In this document: in pieces, positions 27,004 through 38,100 of the stretch
Position numbering within the stretch: the first letter of the stretch is position 1
How the letters are laid out: the number at the start of each line of letters is the position of its first letter
Assembly: GCF_937616625.2 (NCBI RefSeq)
Contig: NC_065576.1
Location: forward strand, 26,582,628-26,646,627
Reading direction: 5' to 3'
Length of the DNA: 64,000 nucleotides
Source of the DNA: Mercurialis annua
Lineage: Eukaryota > Streptophyta > Magnoliopsida > Malpighiales > Euphorbiaceae
Translations under genes and position numbers: made by a program
Notes under the pieces: generated by a model
The model's input: only the letters and a program-made list of their open reading frames with translations
Database searches by the model: none
Told to the model about the DNA's origin: nothing

Positions 27004-27012
27004 ATCTCCCAC
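27004..27012 (-). promoter_or_regulatory. polypurine tract
   Basis: On the element strand GTGGGAGAT lies directly before the 3' LTR, the position and composition of a plus-strand primer for reverse transcription. Confidence 0.85.
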
Positions 27013-27017
27013 TTGCA

Positions 27018-27164
27018 CTAGTGCCATTGGCTACTATATCTAAGCCCCATCTTCTCAAGATGTAAATCTAATTGACTCTGGGTCATGGGCTTTGTCAGTG
27101 GGTCAGCCGTGTTATCGGCTGATGCTATCTTTTGGAGAGACACATCTCCCTTTCCAACAATCTC
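27018..27164 (-). pseudogene. C-terminal tail of copia RNase H after a premature stop
   Basis: The frame of the upstream RT-RNase H segment continues past its TGA stop with recognisable copia C-terminal sequence (ASADNTADPLTKPM) and ends at a TAG at 27018-27020, just before the purine tract. The TGA at 27165-27167 stands where relatives usually have arginine; a CGA-to-TGA change, typical of methylated CpG decay, would explain it. It has no start of its own. Confidence 0.85.
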
Positions 27165-28745
27165 TCAGATGATATGATAGCGCCTTTCTATGTTTTTGGA
27201 TTTCTGGTGAGACCGGGGTTCCTTTGCCTGGGCTATAGCACCATTGTTGTTGCAGGAAAGAGGAACCGCCGACTCAATGGTAGGAACCACACCAAGTTCA
27301 GAAACGAACTTCCTAATCCAAACAGCTTCCTTTGCAGCATCTGATGCCGCAATATACTCAGCCTCTGTGGTGGAATCTGCATTGGTTTCTTGTTTGGAAC
27401 TCTTCCAACTCACTGCTCCTCCATTACATGTGAATACGAATCCGGATATAGACTTACGATCGTCTATATCTGATTGAAAATCAGAATCTGTAAAGCCGTC
27501 TATTTGTAGATCACCTCCTCCATATGTTAAGATCATATCTTTAGTCCTTCTCAAGTACTTAAAGATATTCTTAACAGTCATCCAGTGTTCCGAACCTGGA
27601 TTGGATTGATATCGGCTAGTTAAGCTAACCGCATAGGCAATATCCGGCCTGGTACACAACATAGCGTACATAAGACTACCAATTGCCGAAGCATATGGTA
27701 TCTTTGCCATTTCATCTCTTTCCTCAGATGTCTTTGGAGACATATCCTTTGAAAGGTGAATTCCATGCCTAACGGGAATCAGTCCTCTCTTAGAATTTTC
27801 CATATTGAACTTCTTCAATATCTTTTCTAAGTAAAGCCTTTGGGAGAGACCTATTATTCTCTTAGATCTATCTCTATAGAGTCTAATACCGAGAATATAA
27901 GTTGCTTCTCCGAGGTCTTTCATGGAGAAAGTTTTGGATAACCAAAGCTTTACAGAGGTTAACATACCGACATCATTTCCTATTAGTAAAATGTCATCTA
28001 CGTACAAGACTAGGAACGTGATTGCGCTCCCACTAACCTTCTTGTAAACACATGGTTCATCTTCGTTTTTGATAAACTCGTAACTCTTTATAGCTTCATC
28101 AAAACGACGATTCCAACTTCTCGAAGCTTGCTTCAATCCATATATGGATCGTTTAAGCTTACACACCTTGGAACCTTCTTCGGATTCAAAACCCTTAGGT
28201 TGTTCCATATAGATTTCTTCCTCAATATATCCATTAAGGAATGCGGTTTTGACATCCATTTGCCAAACCTCATAATCTAAATGTGCAGCTATGGCAAGAA
28301 GAATCCGGATGGACTTAAGCATGGCAACAGGCGAGAAAGTCTCTTCATAATCGACTCCTTGCCTTTGGCGAAACCCTTTCGCAACAAGCCTAGCTTTAAA
28401 AGTCTCCACTTTTCCATCAGCACCAATTTTACGCTTGAAGATCCATTTGTTCCCTATTGGTATAATACCATTGGGTGGATCGACTAGCTCCCAAACTTGG
28501 TTACTGTACATGGAATCCATTTCGGATTTCATAGCTTCAAGCCATCTTGAAGAATCTATATCACATATAGCTTCTTCATAAGTAGAAGGATCAACAATTT
28601 GATCATTTTCTCCATGAATAAACAACTCTTGAATATCATGAAGAAAACCATATCTCTCCGGTGGATAAGATACTCTACTTGATCTTCGAGGTGTTTCTGT
28701 AGATTTTACTAATTTTGGTTCACTATGGGTTTGATCAATCTCCAT
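27165..28745 (-). CDS. copia reverse transcriptase-RNase H segment (526 aa open)
   Basis: RVT_2-type reverse transcriptase followed by RNase H; together they copy the element RNA into DNA inside the virus-like particle. RT starts near residue 85 (VWELVDPP), with catalytic aspartate 164 in QMDVKTAFLNG and the YVDD box at 248-251. RNase H has the TDSDFQSD motif near 419-426 and the TTEAEY motif near 459-464. At 498-502 this copy reads CNNNG where the family has CDNNG, so an acidic residue is lost at 499. The ATG is only the first Met in frame; the natural polyprotein enters from the integrase side, which is one frame off here. It stops early at a TGA. Not functional as a single polyprotein. Confidence 0.93.
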   Translation of the reverse strand: MEIDQTHSEPKLVKSTETPRRSSRVSYPPERYGFLHDIQELFIHGENDQIVDPSTYEEAICDIDSSRWLEAMKSEMDSMYSNQVWELVDPPNGIIPIGNKWIFKRKIGADGKVETFKARLVAKGFRQRQGVDYEETFSPVAMLKSIRILLAIAAHLDYEVWQMDVKTAFLNGYIEEEIYMEQPKGFESEEGSKVCKLKRSIYGLKQASRSWNRRFDEAIKSYEFIKNEDEPCVYKKVSGSAITFLVLYVDDILLIGNDVGMLTSVKLWLSKTFSMKDLGEATYILGIRLYRDRSKRIIGLSQRLYLEKILKKFNMENSKRGLIPVRHGIHLSKDMSPKTSEERDEMAKIPYASAIGSLMYAMLCTRPDIAYAVSLTSRYQSNPGSEHWMTVKNIFKYLRRTKDMILTYGGGDLQIDGFTDSDFQSDIDDRKSISGFVFTCNGGAVSWKSSKQETNADSTTEAEYIAASDAAKEAVWIRKFVSELGVVPTIESAVPLSCNNNGAIAQAKEPRSHQKSKNIERRYHII

Positions 28746-28780
28746 TGTATCATTTTCTTGGTTTTTAGATGACTCCTCAT

Positions 28781-29608
28781 CTAATTTAATATTCCTTCCT
28801 TTTCCACCTCTTGAATAAACTCTTTTTCAAGAAAATGGGCATCCCGACTAACAACGATTGTTTGCTCTGACGGAATATAGAAATAATATCCTAAACTGTT
28901 TTTAGGATAACCAACGAACCTTCCCATGATTGATCTTGATTCCAACTTGTCGGTTATCAACTTTTTGATATATTCCGAACATCCCCAAATCTTAATATGC
29001 TTAAGACTTGGTTCCTTACCATACCATATCGTATAAGGTATTCTTGGAGCGGATTTAGTTGGTACTCGATTTAGAATATAATTTGCGCTAAGAAGTGCAT
29101 GACCCCATAATGAAATGGGTAAATCAGTATAGCTCATCATTGATCGTACCATGTCTAACAATGTACGATTCCTCCGTTCCGATACACCGTTCAACTGTGG
29201 TGTTCCCAGAGGAGTCAGTTGGGAAATAATACCGCATTCTCTTAAGAATGTACCAAACTCCGTACTCAAGTATTCACCTCCTCCATCAGATCGTAGGATT
29301 TTAATACCTTTTCCAATTTGGGTTTCTACTTCATTTTTGAAATCTTTGAATTTTTCAAAAGCTTCACTCTTGTTCTTCATAAGAACAACATACCCATACC
29401 GTGATAAATCATCGGTGAAGGTAATGAAGTATAAATAACCACCTCGTGCCATTTCTTTAAATGGACCACATACATCACTATGTATGATTTCCAAAATATC
29501 TTTGGTTTTACCACTTTGTCCCACAAAGGGTGATCGGGTCATTTTGCCTTTAAGACATGACTCACAAGTTGAAATTGATGCTGAATCAAGATTGCCCAAG
29601 ATTCCCAT
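28781..29608 (-). CDS. copia integrase segment (275 aa open)
   Basis: Integrase inserts the element DNA into the genome. The catalytic triad is visible: D45 (HSDVCGP), D108 (RSDGGGEY) and E144 (NGVSERRNRTL). C15 and C18 (CESC) are the cysteine half of the zinc-binding HHCC. The histidine half lies in the previous segment, beyond the stop at 29615-29617. Both segments are in the same frame, so one TAG separates them. The C-terminal region carries WGHALLSANYILNRVP and WGCSEY, typical of copia integrase. At its 3' end a one-base shift near 28781-28795 puts it out of frame with reverse transcriptase. The Met start is nominal. Confidence 0.93.
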   Translation of the reverse strand: MGILGNLDSASISTCESCLKGKMTRSPFVGQSGKTKDILEIIHSDVCGPFKEMARGGYLYFITFTDDLSRYGYVVLMKNKSEAFEKFKDFKNEVETQIGKGIKILRSDGGGEYLSTEFGTFLRECGIISQLTPLGTPQLNGVSERRNRTLLDMVRSMMSYTDLPISLWGHALLSANYILNRVPTKSAPRIPYTIWYGKEPSLKHIKIWGCSEYIKKLITDKLESRSIMGRFVGYPKNSLGYYFYIPSEQTIVVSRDAHFLEKEFIQEVEKEGILN

Positions 29609-29614
29609 CTTATC

Positions 29615-30943
29615 CTACTTGTTAAGTCTATCTTCTGCAATATGTCCTAATCGTAAGTGCCATAATTGTTTTGAGGTTTGATCACTTATGGTATTTATTT
29701 CTAAAACATTATTTGTATTGCTAACATCTTCATTTATACAATAAAGACCGTTTTGTACATAACCATAACCAACGATTTTATTATCATAGATAATTTTACA
29801 AACATCCTTTGTAAATAGGAAATCATACCCTAATCTTGTCATACAAGATATGGACATGATATTTCTATAAGCGTTTGGTAAGTACAAAACATTATTCAAA
29901 TACAAAACATGTTTATGCAACAAAATAGAAGATGATCCTATTGCTTTAGCCGCAACGCTTGCGTTATTTCCAAGCTTCAAGATCACTTCGTCCTTGTCCA
30001 ACTTCCTCTCATTTACTAGATCCTGTAAGGATGAACAAATGTGAGAACTAGCTCCGGTATCTAATACCCAAGCTTTGGACGAGCTATCGTTATTGGAATT
30101 GAAATAACAAGAATTTGACATACCCTCACCGGGATTCTCATTCTTCTTGTTCTTGCCCTTGGATTCCAAATACTTGGGGCAATTTTGTTTCCAATGTCCC
30201 TCGCCTTCACAATAGAAACATTTTCCTTTGTTCTCCGAGGTGCCCTTGTTTTTCGCAATGGCTTTTTGGGCCTTCAAAACATTCTTCTTAGTTTTCTTCT
30301 TCTTATTCTTACTAGAAGAAGCAACCACAAGAGAAACTTCCTTTCCCTTAACATTATTCTTTTCAGCAGTTATCAACTTGTTTGATAACTCGGCAAGTGT
30401 ACATTCTATCCGATTCATATAGTAATTCGTGATGAAATTACCATATGATTCCGGAAGGGATTGAAGGATCATATCCGTTTGGAGATTGAAGTCCATGATG
30501 AAGTCTAGACCCTCTAGCCATTCGATACATCGAATCATCATGTTCACATGTTCTCCAACACCCTTTCCTTCGGAGTGCTTTGCCCGAAATAATTGCTTAG
30601 ATATCTCATATCTAGCAAAATGACTTGATTCACCATACAACTCTTGTAAGTGAAACAATATTTCGCGAGCTCCCGGATATTTCTCGTGTTGCTTTTGCAA
30701 CTCGTTATTCATAGATGCCAACATATAGCACTTGGCTTGTTCGTCATCTAACTTCCACTTGCGCAATACCTCATGTTCCTCGGGAGGTGCCTCAATCGGC
30801 AATGGTCCCGGAACATTTGTCTCAAGAACATATGCTATGTGTTCACTTGCAAGAACTATTTTGAGATTTCTTAACCAATCAACAAAGTTAGGACCCACTA
30901 AGCGATTATTGTCGAGAATGCTACTTAACGGATTCGATTTCAT
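29615..30943 (-). CDS. copia gag-protease-preintegrase segment (442 aa open)
   Basis: Start of the element's polyprotein. Residues 1-200 are the capsid-like gag (opening MKSNPLSSILDNNRLVGPNF; LQSLPESY near 160-167). A lysine-rich linker precedes the zinc knuckle C242-X2-C245-X4-H250-X4-C255, which binds element RNA. The aspartic protease has DTGASSHIC from residue 295. The pre-integrase motif LWHLRLGH is at 427-434. The ATG fits well: it follows a leader of about 1.1 kb and has homologous sequence in the decayed plus-strand copy near 56520. The frame ends at a TAG (29615-29617) inside the zinc-binding region of integrase, which must be a mutation because homology continues in the same frame. 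Confidence 0.95.
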   Translation of the reverse strand: MKSNPLSSILDNNRLVGPNFVDWLRNLKIVLASEHIAYVLETNVPGPLPIEAPPEEHEVLRKWKLDDEQAKCYMLASMNNELQKQHEKYPGAREILFHLQELYGESSHFARYEISKQLFRAKHSEGKGVGEHVNMMIRCIEWLEGLDFIMDFNLQTDMILQSLPESYGNFITNYYMNRIECTLAELSNKLITAEKNNVKGKEVSLVVASSSKNKKKKTKKNVLKAQKAIAKNKGTSENKGKCFYCEGEGHWKQNCPKYLESKGKNKKNENPGEGMSNSCYFNSNNDSSSKAWVLDTGASSHICSSLQDLVNERKLDKDEVILKLGNNASVAAKAIGSSSILLHKHVLYLNNVLYLPNAYRNIMSISCMTRLGYDFLFTKDVCKIIYDNKIVGYGYVQNGLYCINEDVSNTNNVLEINTISDQTSKQLWHLRLGHIAEDRLNK

Positions 30944-32044
30944 CTTATCTTATCAACCTATAGAAAGCAAAGATCTCTAATTAGTATTATTGTCTTGTAT
31001 ATTTAAACCATAATGATTTGGTCTTTATCAAAATGGCCTCCCACTATCTTTTTCGAATCCTACACTTCCAAAATAGGAAACGTGAATCTTTGTTGGAAAA
31101 AGATTCAAGCGGGTGATTGAATTCATATACTCATTTATCTTTCCCTCAAGTACTTAATGCTATTCTTGGGATCAAAATGATATATAAGTGAACAACTACT
31201 TGTTCATCATATCTCATATGAGGTTCAATCATTTCCGGCTCCTAATGCTTTCACCCTCAAGTACTTAATGCTATTCTTGGGTTTCCACATTAGTTAAGTT
31301 TAACCCATTGAATCAACTAAGATGTATCGATTTGAATAATATACGACTCAGGTACGCCTAATTGCCTTTCTCGCCGTATATTATATCGACTACACCCGCA
31401 ACATCGCATGCTTAACAATAAACTCGACAACATCTCTTGACGATATCATCTCACCCCTATGTATCCATAGCCGACAAGATGATAACTCAAAGCGTGTTAG
31501 TTTATTGCTCCAATGGAGAGCCATTGATAAATCAATTTAATGATTAATCAATATAAACTTAATTTTTTTACTTTTAGGAAGATTTCTTAGGGTTTTAAGT
31601 TATTCCGGTCTCACTAAGCCCACAACACATTTTAGCATGCATCTCATACATATTAAAGCTAAAATGAATCATGCAATCACACATGTATGATCATGGACTT
31701 CCTAGGTCTCATTCTTTAGCCACAAAAGAATGAGCAAACTATTATTTGTTCCGCATGTTTTGTTGACGACAACATAATGCACAAGCGAGTCACGTATTGT
31801 GTTAAATAATCACATTAGAAAAATTCCCAGGATAGATTGGAGGGTCACGAGCGGACCGCTTAAGTACCAATCTCCTAGACAAAATTTAATCAAATGTAAT
31901 TAATGTCACAATACTGTTTGCTCGTTTTTGCAAACAAGACCTAAGCCCTCGAAATTATAAATTACATGCCCAATAATAATTTCTAAGTCCATGATTATCA
32001 ATACATGCATTCAATCGTAAAGCTTTAATACTCGATGATACGGT
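30944..32044 (-). other. untranslated leader of the minus copia element
   Basis: About 1.1 kb between the primer site and the gag start with no coding signal. It contains two copies of CTCAAGTACTTAATGCTATT (near 31145 and 31257) and is alignable in patches with the leader of the plus-strand copia (55190-56520), for example a word meaning TTTGCAAACAAGACCTAAGC. Packaging or dimerisation signals would be expected here, but none can be pinpointed. Confidence 0.8.
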
Positions 32045-32057
32045 GGCTCCGATACCA
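32045..32057 (-). promoter_or_regulatory. primer binding site, initiator tRNA-Met type
   Basis: The element strand reads TGGTATCGGAGCC one base inside the 5' LTR, matching the usual TGGTATCAGAGC Met-type site with one change. Confidence 0.9.
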
Positions 32058-32488
32058 CTGTTGTGCAGCGGGACGTGAGGGTCCGAATCGTATATTTCAA
32101 TTCAAAATTGAAATTCCAACAATTCGGATCCAGAAATTGATCATATCAATAACAAATGGATCGTCGTATCATCTAGTAAGTAAAGCACGCATCTAGAAAC
32201 CGTAAGAAGAATACCTATGTCGATTCTCCAACGATTCTTGTAGTCCCGATAGTACGGCGACCTCAAGCTCGTCCACACGAGTATGCGTCCGATTGAATCC
32301 TCGCCTTGAAGTAATCTGCAAGAGTTTCTCTTGCCGAGCAACCCTAAGCTCAAACTCTCGCCTCGATTACGTCTTTGCTGGGATGTATGAAAAACTTTCT
32401 CCAAGCTTTTCTGTGATTGATGACTACTTGAACTCCTTCAAATATGCTCTCTTAAGTGTGGTGTGTTTAGAATGAGCAAAGGCAACCT

Positions 32489-32497
32489 CTATTTATA
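32489..32497 (-). promoter_or_regulatory. TATA box of the 5' LTR
   Basis: TATAAATAG on the element strand, the same context as in the other LTR. This copy would drive transcription of the element. Confidence 0.72.
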
Positions 32498-32523
32498 GGG
32501 TAGAGCTTTGCTTAAGAATGCAA

Positions 32524-32703
32524 CACCTCACATGCTAGGTGTCACACGCCAAGCAAAGGTGTTGCCACCATTCGACACCTCACATGCTAGGTGTCACACG
32601 CCAAGCATAGGTGTTGCCACCATCTGACACATCATATGCTAGGTGTCACACATCAAGCATAGGTGTTGCCACCTTCTGACACGTCGGATGCTAGGTGTCA
32701 CAC
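32524..32703. repeat. 52-bp tandem repeats in U3 of the 5' LTR
   Basis: Same ATGCTAGGTGTCACAC/AGGTGTTGCCACC module as at 25466-25630, with a partial fourth copy near 32688-32703 that the other LTR lacks. Confidence 0.82.
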
Positions 32704-32714
32704 AGAGACATACA

Positions 32715-32826
32715 TGACATCATCACGTGACATCATCATATGACATCATCGTGACATCATCACATGATATCATCGTGACATCATCACATGACATCATCGT
32801 GACATCATCACATGACATCATCACAT
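32715..32826. repeat. GACATCATC minisatellite in U3 of the 5' LTR
   Basis: Same alternating repeat as at 25648-25806 but about 47 bp shorter. One unit carries a GATATC change. Confidence 0.88.
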
Positions 32827-35159
32827 TAACTTGGATAAAATACAATTAGGTGCCTACTAATTTATAACTCTTACAAATTAGTCCCTAATTTATACTTGTT
32901 TTTTCCTCTTAGATTAATTTCCGAGATATGCTAGTATCTATATGAAATCGATCTCTCGTAAACTCAATCGGTTGCACACGCTATTGTGTGTGACTAACTA
33001 GGTTCACATCTATATGGCAACGAGAGTCATAAGAAACGCCCTTCTTATATTAAATAATTAAATCCCATTAATTATTAATTCTCGTAGATCGTGAGTGACG
33101 TCTAGCAACATATCACGACCCCCAAATAGATATGAATGTTTCGATGCATTCTTTATGAACCAATGTTCATAATTACCGTACACTTAAAATTCCCTTCATC
33201 TAAGATTCTGATCTCGACTAGTGTCACGGTTAAGTCAAACACTGTTTGTCTTAATCATATGACCTCATCTCAGTTCTTATTCTTGATAAATATGGCTTCC
33301 TCTAGAAACAACTTTCTAAGTAAGTCATATACACCCGCGCAGGTTTTATCATCCATCAAGAACAATTTGAGATAGCATAGAATCTTTTCTCCGTTCATCC
33401 GGAGTGATAAATCCTCTCTTGGTTAAACCCCTATCTCCATATACAACTAACTAAAGCCAACACATCCCGCGACCCTAGCTCATGAAAGATCTAGGGATAA
33501 GGAGTATCAAACTCTAATCACCTATATACAAGATAGTGTCACCGCAAGTCAAAGGACATATGTACAATTATGAACTAGATGACATTAAATTGACTTTGAT
33601 GAAATACCATGTATAAGTCATCTAGCGTCACTTGTTCAACCCACTCAACATCTTGAGTGTCCACATGTTTATCCTGATCTCCATCAAGTAGTATGAGACT
33701 CACTACTTCCTATAATTAGCAACTCCTTACTAATCAGGAGAATAAACAGAGGTGACAATCTTTCCAGGATAATACGATGCCCTTATTCGTAGGACCCCAT
33801 TGATCATGAACGGTTATTTAGATCACTTGTATAATAGAATCTGTCACTCATATTCTCAACACCTTAAGAATAGATTCTATCACAATGTGATAAGGACAAT
33901 ATGAAATAAATAAACACTGAGTTGATGAGGCACTTAGTTCAAATAAAACATATATATCATTGCCAATGGGATTTGTTTATACAAGTATAAATACAAAATG
34001 ATCCTAGGGCACATACTACTAACAAAAGAGACTTGAGACGTGACATACTAATCAATTATCACTTTTCACGCACATTTTGCGTAATATAACCTAAACATGC
34101 TTAGGTAATTGGAACGGCGTGTTGGAGAGACTTGTAATGTGACATAAGCATGGTAATCGAAACGACGTGTTAAAGAGACTTGAGACGTGCCATACTAATC
34201 TAGCGTCATTGTTTACGCACACTTAGCGTAATATAACCTAACCATGCTTAGGTAATCGTAACAATGCGTTAAAGAGACTTGTGACGTAATAAGAATCTAG
34301 CGATACTTTTAACGCGCACTAACATAACAATGCTTAGGTAATCGGAACAACGCGTTTAATAGACTTGAGATGCGATATACTAACCGATTGTCCCTTTTCA
34401 CACACACTTTGCGTAGACGCGACATACTAATCTATTTTCACTTTTCACGCACACTTTTCGTAGAGGCGACGTACTAATCTATTGTCACTCTTCACGCACA
34501 CTTTGCATAATATAACCTAACCATGCTTAGGTACTCGCAACGACGCATTAAAGAGGCTTGAGTCGCAACATACTAATCTAGCGTCACTTTTCACGCATAC
34601 TTTGCGTAATATAACCTAACCATGCTTAGGTAAGTTCGTTAAAGAGACTTGAGACGCGACATACATTTCTATTGTCATTTTTCACGCACACTTTGCGTAA
34701 TATAACCTAACCACGCTTAGGTAATCAAAACGACGCGTTAGAGACACTTGTGACGTAACACAAGCACAGTAATCAAAACGATGCAATAAGGAGACTTGAA
34801 ACGCGCCATACTAATCTAGCGTCACTTTTACGCACGTTTTGGGTAATATAACTTAGCCATGTAATCGAAACGATGTGTTAAAGAGATTTGAGACGCGACA
34901 TACTAATATAGCCGTCACTTTTCACGCACTCTTTGTTTAATACAATCTAACCATGATTAGGTAATCGGAACAACACCTTAAAGAGACTTGAGACACGACT
35001 TACTAACCTAGCAACAGTTTTCACGCACACATTGCGTAATATAACCAAACAATGCTTAGGTAATCGGAACGACGCGTTAAAGAGACTTAAGACGCGACAT
35101 ACTAACCTAGCAACAGTTTTCACGCACACATTGTGTAATATAACATAACCATGCATAGG

Positions 35160-38100
35160 TAATCTAGCGTAACTTTTCACGCACACTTTGCATAATGTAA
35201 CCTAACCATGCTTAGGTAATCGAAACGACGCATTAAAGAGACTTGAGACTCGACATACTAACATAGCGACAGTTTTCACGCACACATTGCATAATATAAC
35301 CTAATCATGTGTAGGTAATCGTAATGACGCTTTAAAGAGACTTGAGACGCGCCATTCTAATCTAGCATCACTATTCACGCACACTTTGCGTAATATAAAC
35401 TAACCATGCCTAGGTAATCGCAACGACGCATTAAAGAGAATTTAGACTAACTACATGGACTTTGCTAATCGGATTGACGTGTTGGAGAGACTTGTAACAT
35501 GACATAAGCATGGTAATCGAAATGACGCGTTAAAGAGACTTGAGACGCGCCATACTAATCTAGCGTCACTTTTGACGCACACTTTGCGTAGTATAACTTA
35601 ACCATGCTTAGGTAATCGTAACAACGCGTTAAAGAGAATTGTGATGCGACATACTAATCTAGCGACACTTTTCACGCACGCTTTGCTTAATACAACCTAA
35701 TCATGCTTTGGTAATAGGAACGACGCGTTAAAGACACTTGAGATGCGACATACTAATCTAGCGCCACTTTTCACACACACTTTGTGTAATATAACCTAAA
35801 CATGCTTAGGTAATCGGAACGAGGTGTTAGAGAGACTTGTGAAGCGACATACTAATCTAGCGTCATTATCACGCACTGTTTGCGTAATATAACCAAACCA
35901 TGCATAGGTAATTGGAACGACACGTTAGAGACACTTGAGACGTGACATACTAATCTAGCGTCACTTTTCACGCACACTTTGCGTAATATAACCTAACCAT
36001 GCTTCGGCAATCGAAAGATGCGTTAGAGAGACTTGTGATGCGACTTAAGCATGATAATCGAAACGATGCCTTAAAGAGACTTGAGACGCGACATACTAAT
36101 CTATAACATAACCATGCTTAGGTAATTGGAACACGCGTTAAAGAGTCTTGAGACGTGACATACTAATCTAGCGTCACTTTTCAAGCACACTTTGCATAAT
36201 ATAACCTAACCATGCTTAGAAAATTATAATGATGCGTTAAAGAGACTTGAGACGCGACATACTAATCTAACGTCACTTTTCACGCACACTCTGTGTAATC
36301 TAACCGAACCATGCTTAGATAATCAGAACGACGCGTTAGAGACACTTGTGACGCAACATAAGCATGGTAATCGAAACGACGCGTTAAAGAGACTTGAAAC
36401 ACGCCATAATAATCTAGTGTCACTTTTTACGCACTCTTTGCGTAATATAACCTAACCATGCTTAGGTAATCGGAACGACGCGTTAAAGAGACTTGAGACG
36501 CGACATACTAATCTAGCGTAACTTTTCACGCACACATTGCATAATGTAACCTAACCATCCTTAGGTAATCGAAACGACGCATTAAAGAGACTTGAGACGC
36601 GACATACTAACATAGCGACAGTTTTCACGCACACATTGCATAATATAACCTAATCATGTGTAGGTAATCGTAATGACGCGTTAAAGACACTTGAGACGCG
36701 CAATTCTAATCTAGCATCACTATTCACGCACACTTTGCGTAATATAAACTAACCATGTCTAGGTAATCGCAACGACGCATTAAAGAGAATTTAGACTAAC
36801 TACATGGACTTTGCTAATCGGATTGACGTGTTGGAGAGACTTGTAACATGACATAAGCATGGTAATCGAAACGACGCGTAAAAGAGACTTGAGACGCGCC
36901 ATACTAATCTAGCGTCACTTTTTACGCACACTTTGCGTAGTATAACTTAACCATGCTTAGGTAATCGTAACAACGCGTTAAAGAGAATTGTGATGCGACA
37001 TACTAATCTAGCGACACTTTTCACGCACGCTTTGCTTAATACAACCTAATCATGCTTAGGTAATCGGAACGACGCGTTAAAGACACTTGAGATGCGACAT
37101 ACTAATCTAGCGTCACTTTTCACACACACTTTGTGTAATATAACCTAAACATGCTTAGGTAATCGGAACGAGGTGTTAGAGAGACTTGTGAAGCGACATA
37201 CTAATCTAGCGTTATTATCACGCACTGTTTGCGTAATATAACCAAACCATGCATAGGTAATTGGAACGACACGTTAGAGACACTTGAGACGCGACATACT
37301 AATCTAGCGTCACTTTTCACGCACACTTTGCGTAATATAACCTAACCATGCTTCGGCAATCGAAAGATGCGTTAGAGAGACTTGTGATGCGACTTAAGCA
37401 TGATAATCGAAACGATGCCTTAAAGAGACTTGAGACGCGACATACTAATCTATAACATAACCATGCTTAGGTAATTGGAACACGCGTTAAAGAGTCTTGA
37501 GACGTGACATACTAATCTAGCGTCACTTTTCAAGCACACTTTGCATAATATAACCTAACCATGCTTAGAAAATTATAATGATGCGTTAAAGAGACTTGAG
37601 ACTCGACATACTAATCTAACGTCACTTTTCACGCACACTCTGTGTAATCTAACCAAACCATGCTTAGATAATCAGAACGACGCGTTAGAGACACTTGTGA
37701 CGCAACATAAGCATGATAATCGAAACGAGGCGTTAAAGAGACTTGAAACACGCCATAATAATCTAGCGTCACTTTTTACGCACTCTTTGCGTAATATAAC
37801 CTAACCATGCTTAGGTAATCGGAACGACGCGTTAAAGAGACTTGAGACGCGACATACTAATCTAGCGTAACTTTTCACGCACACTTTGCATAATGTAACC
37901 TAACCATGCTTAGGTAATCGAAACGACGCATTAAAGAGACTTGAGACTCGACATACTAACATAGCGACAGTTTTCACGCACACATTGCATAATATAACCT
38001 AATCATGTGTAGGTAATCGTAATGACGCGTTAAAGAGACTTGAGACGCGCCATTCTAATCTAGCATCACTATTCACGCACACTTTGCGTAATATAAACTA

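Larger units (their letters stand above)
25002..34024 (-). mobile_element. complete Ty1/copia LTR retrotransposon, 9023 bp, minus strand
   Basis: Two direct LTRs (25002-27003 and 32059-34024) enclose a copia-ordered coding region: gag, protease, integrase, reverse transcriptase and RNase H. The ends are TGTT..AACA and the target duplication is AAAGA at 24997-25001 and 34025-34029. A Met-type primer site and a purine tract are in the right places. By eye the LTRs differ at about 20 positions plus minisatellite length, roughly 1 percent, which means a recent insertion. The pol frame has two stops and one frameshift, so the copy is now non-autonomous as it stands. Copia clade not resolved. Confidence 0.96.
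32059..34024 (-). repeat. 5' LTR of the minus-strand copia element
   Basis: 1966 bp, the promoter copy. It matches the other LTR at about 99 percent by eye. Differences are single bases, a shorter GACATCATC minisatellite (32715-32826) and an extra GCTAGGTGTCACAC near 32688. TATA box (CTATTTATA) at 32489-32497. It is joined to satellite through AAAGA at 34025-34029. Confidence 0.95.
21020..34296 (-). repeat. HOR copy 2, full length, split by the copia element
   Basis: From anchor to anchor the span is 13277 bp. Subtracting the 9023-bp element and its 5-bp duplication leaves 4249 bp. The satellite reads continuously across the insertion (ACGTTAAAGA joined to GACTTGAGACGTG), just as at the uninterrupted equivalents near 17240 and 45000. 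The insertion therefore happened after this HOR unit existed. Confidence 0.85.

Noticed and set aside
28781..28795. Programmed frameshift between integrase and RT of the minus copia
   Set aside because: Plant copia elements use one continuous gag-pol frame, and the site shows no clear slippery heptamer or pseudoknot. A one-base indel in the GGAAAAGGAAGG run is simpler.
29151..29438. Frames opposite to integrase, gag and RT (also 28281-28487, 30185-30422, 30732-30980)
   Set aside because: They are shadows on the other strand of recognised copia coding sequence.
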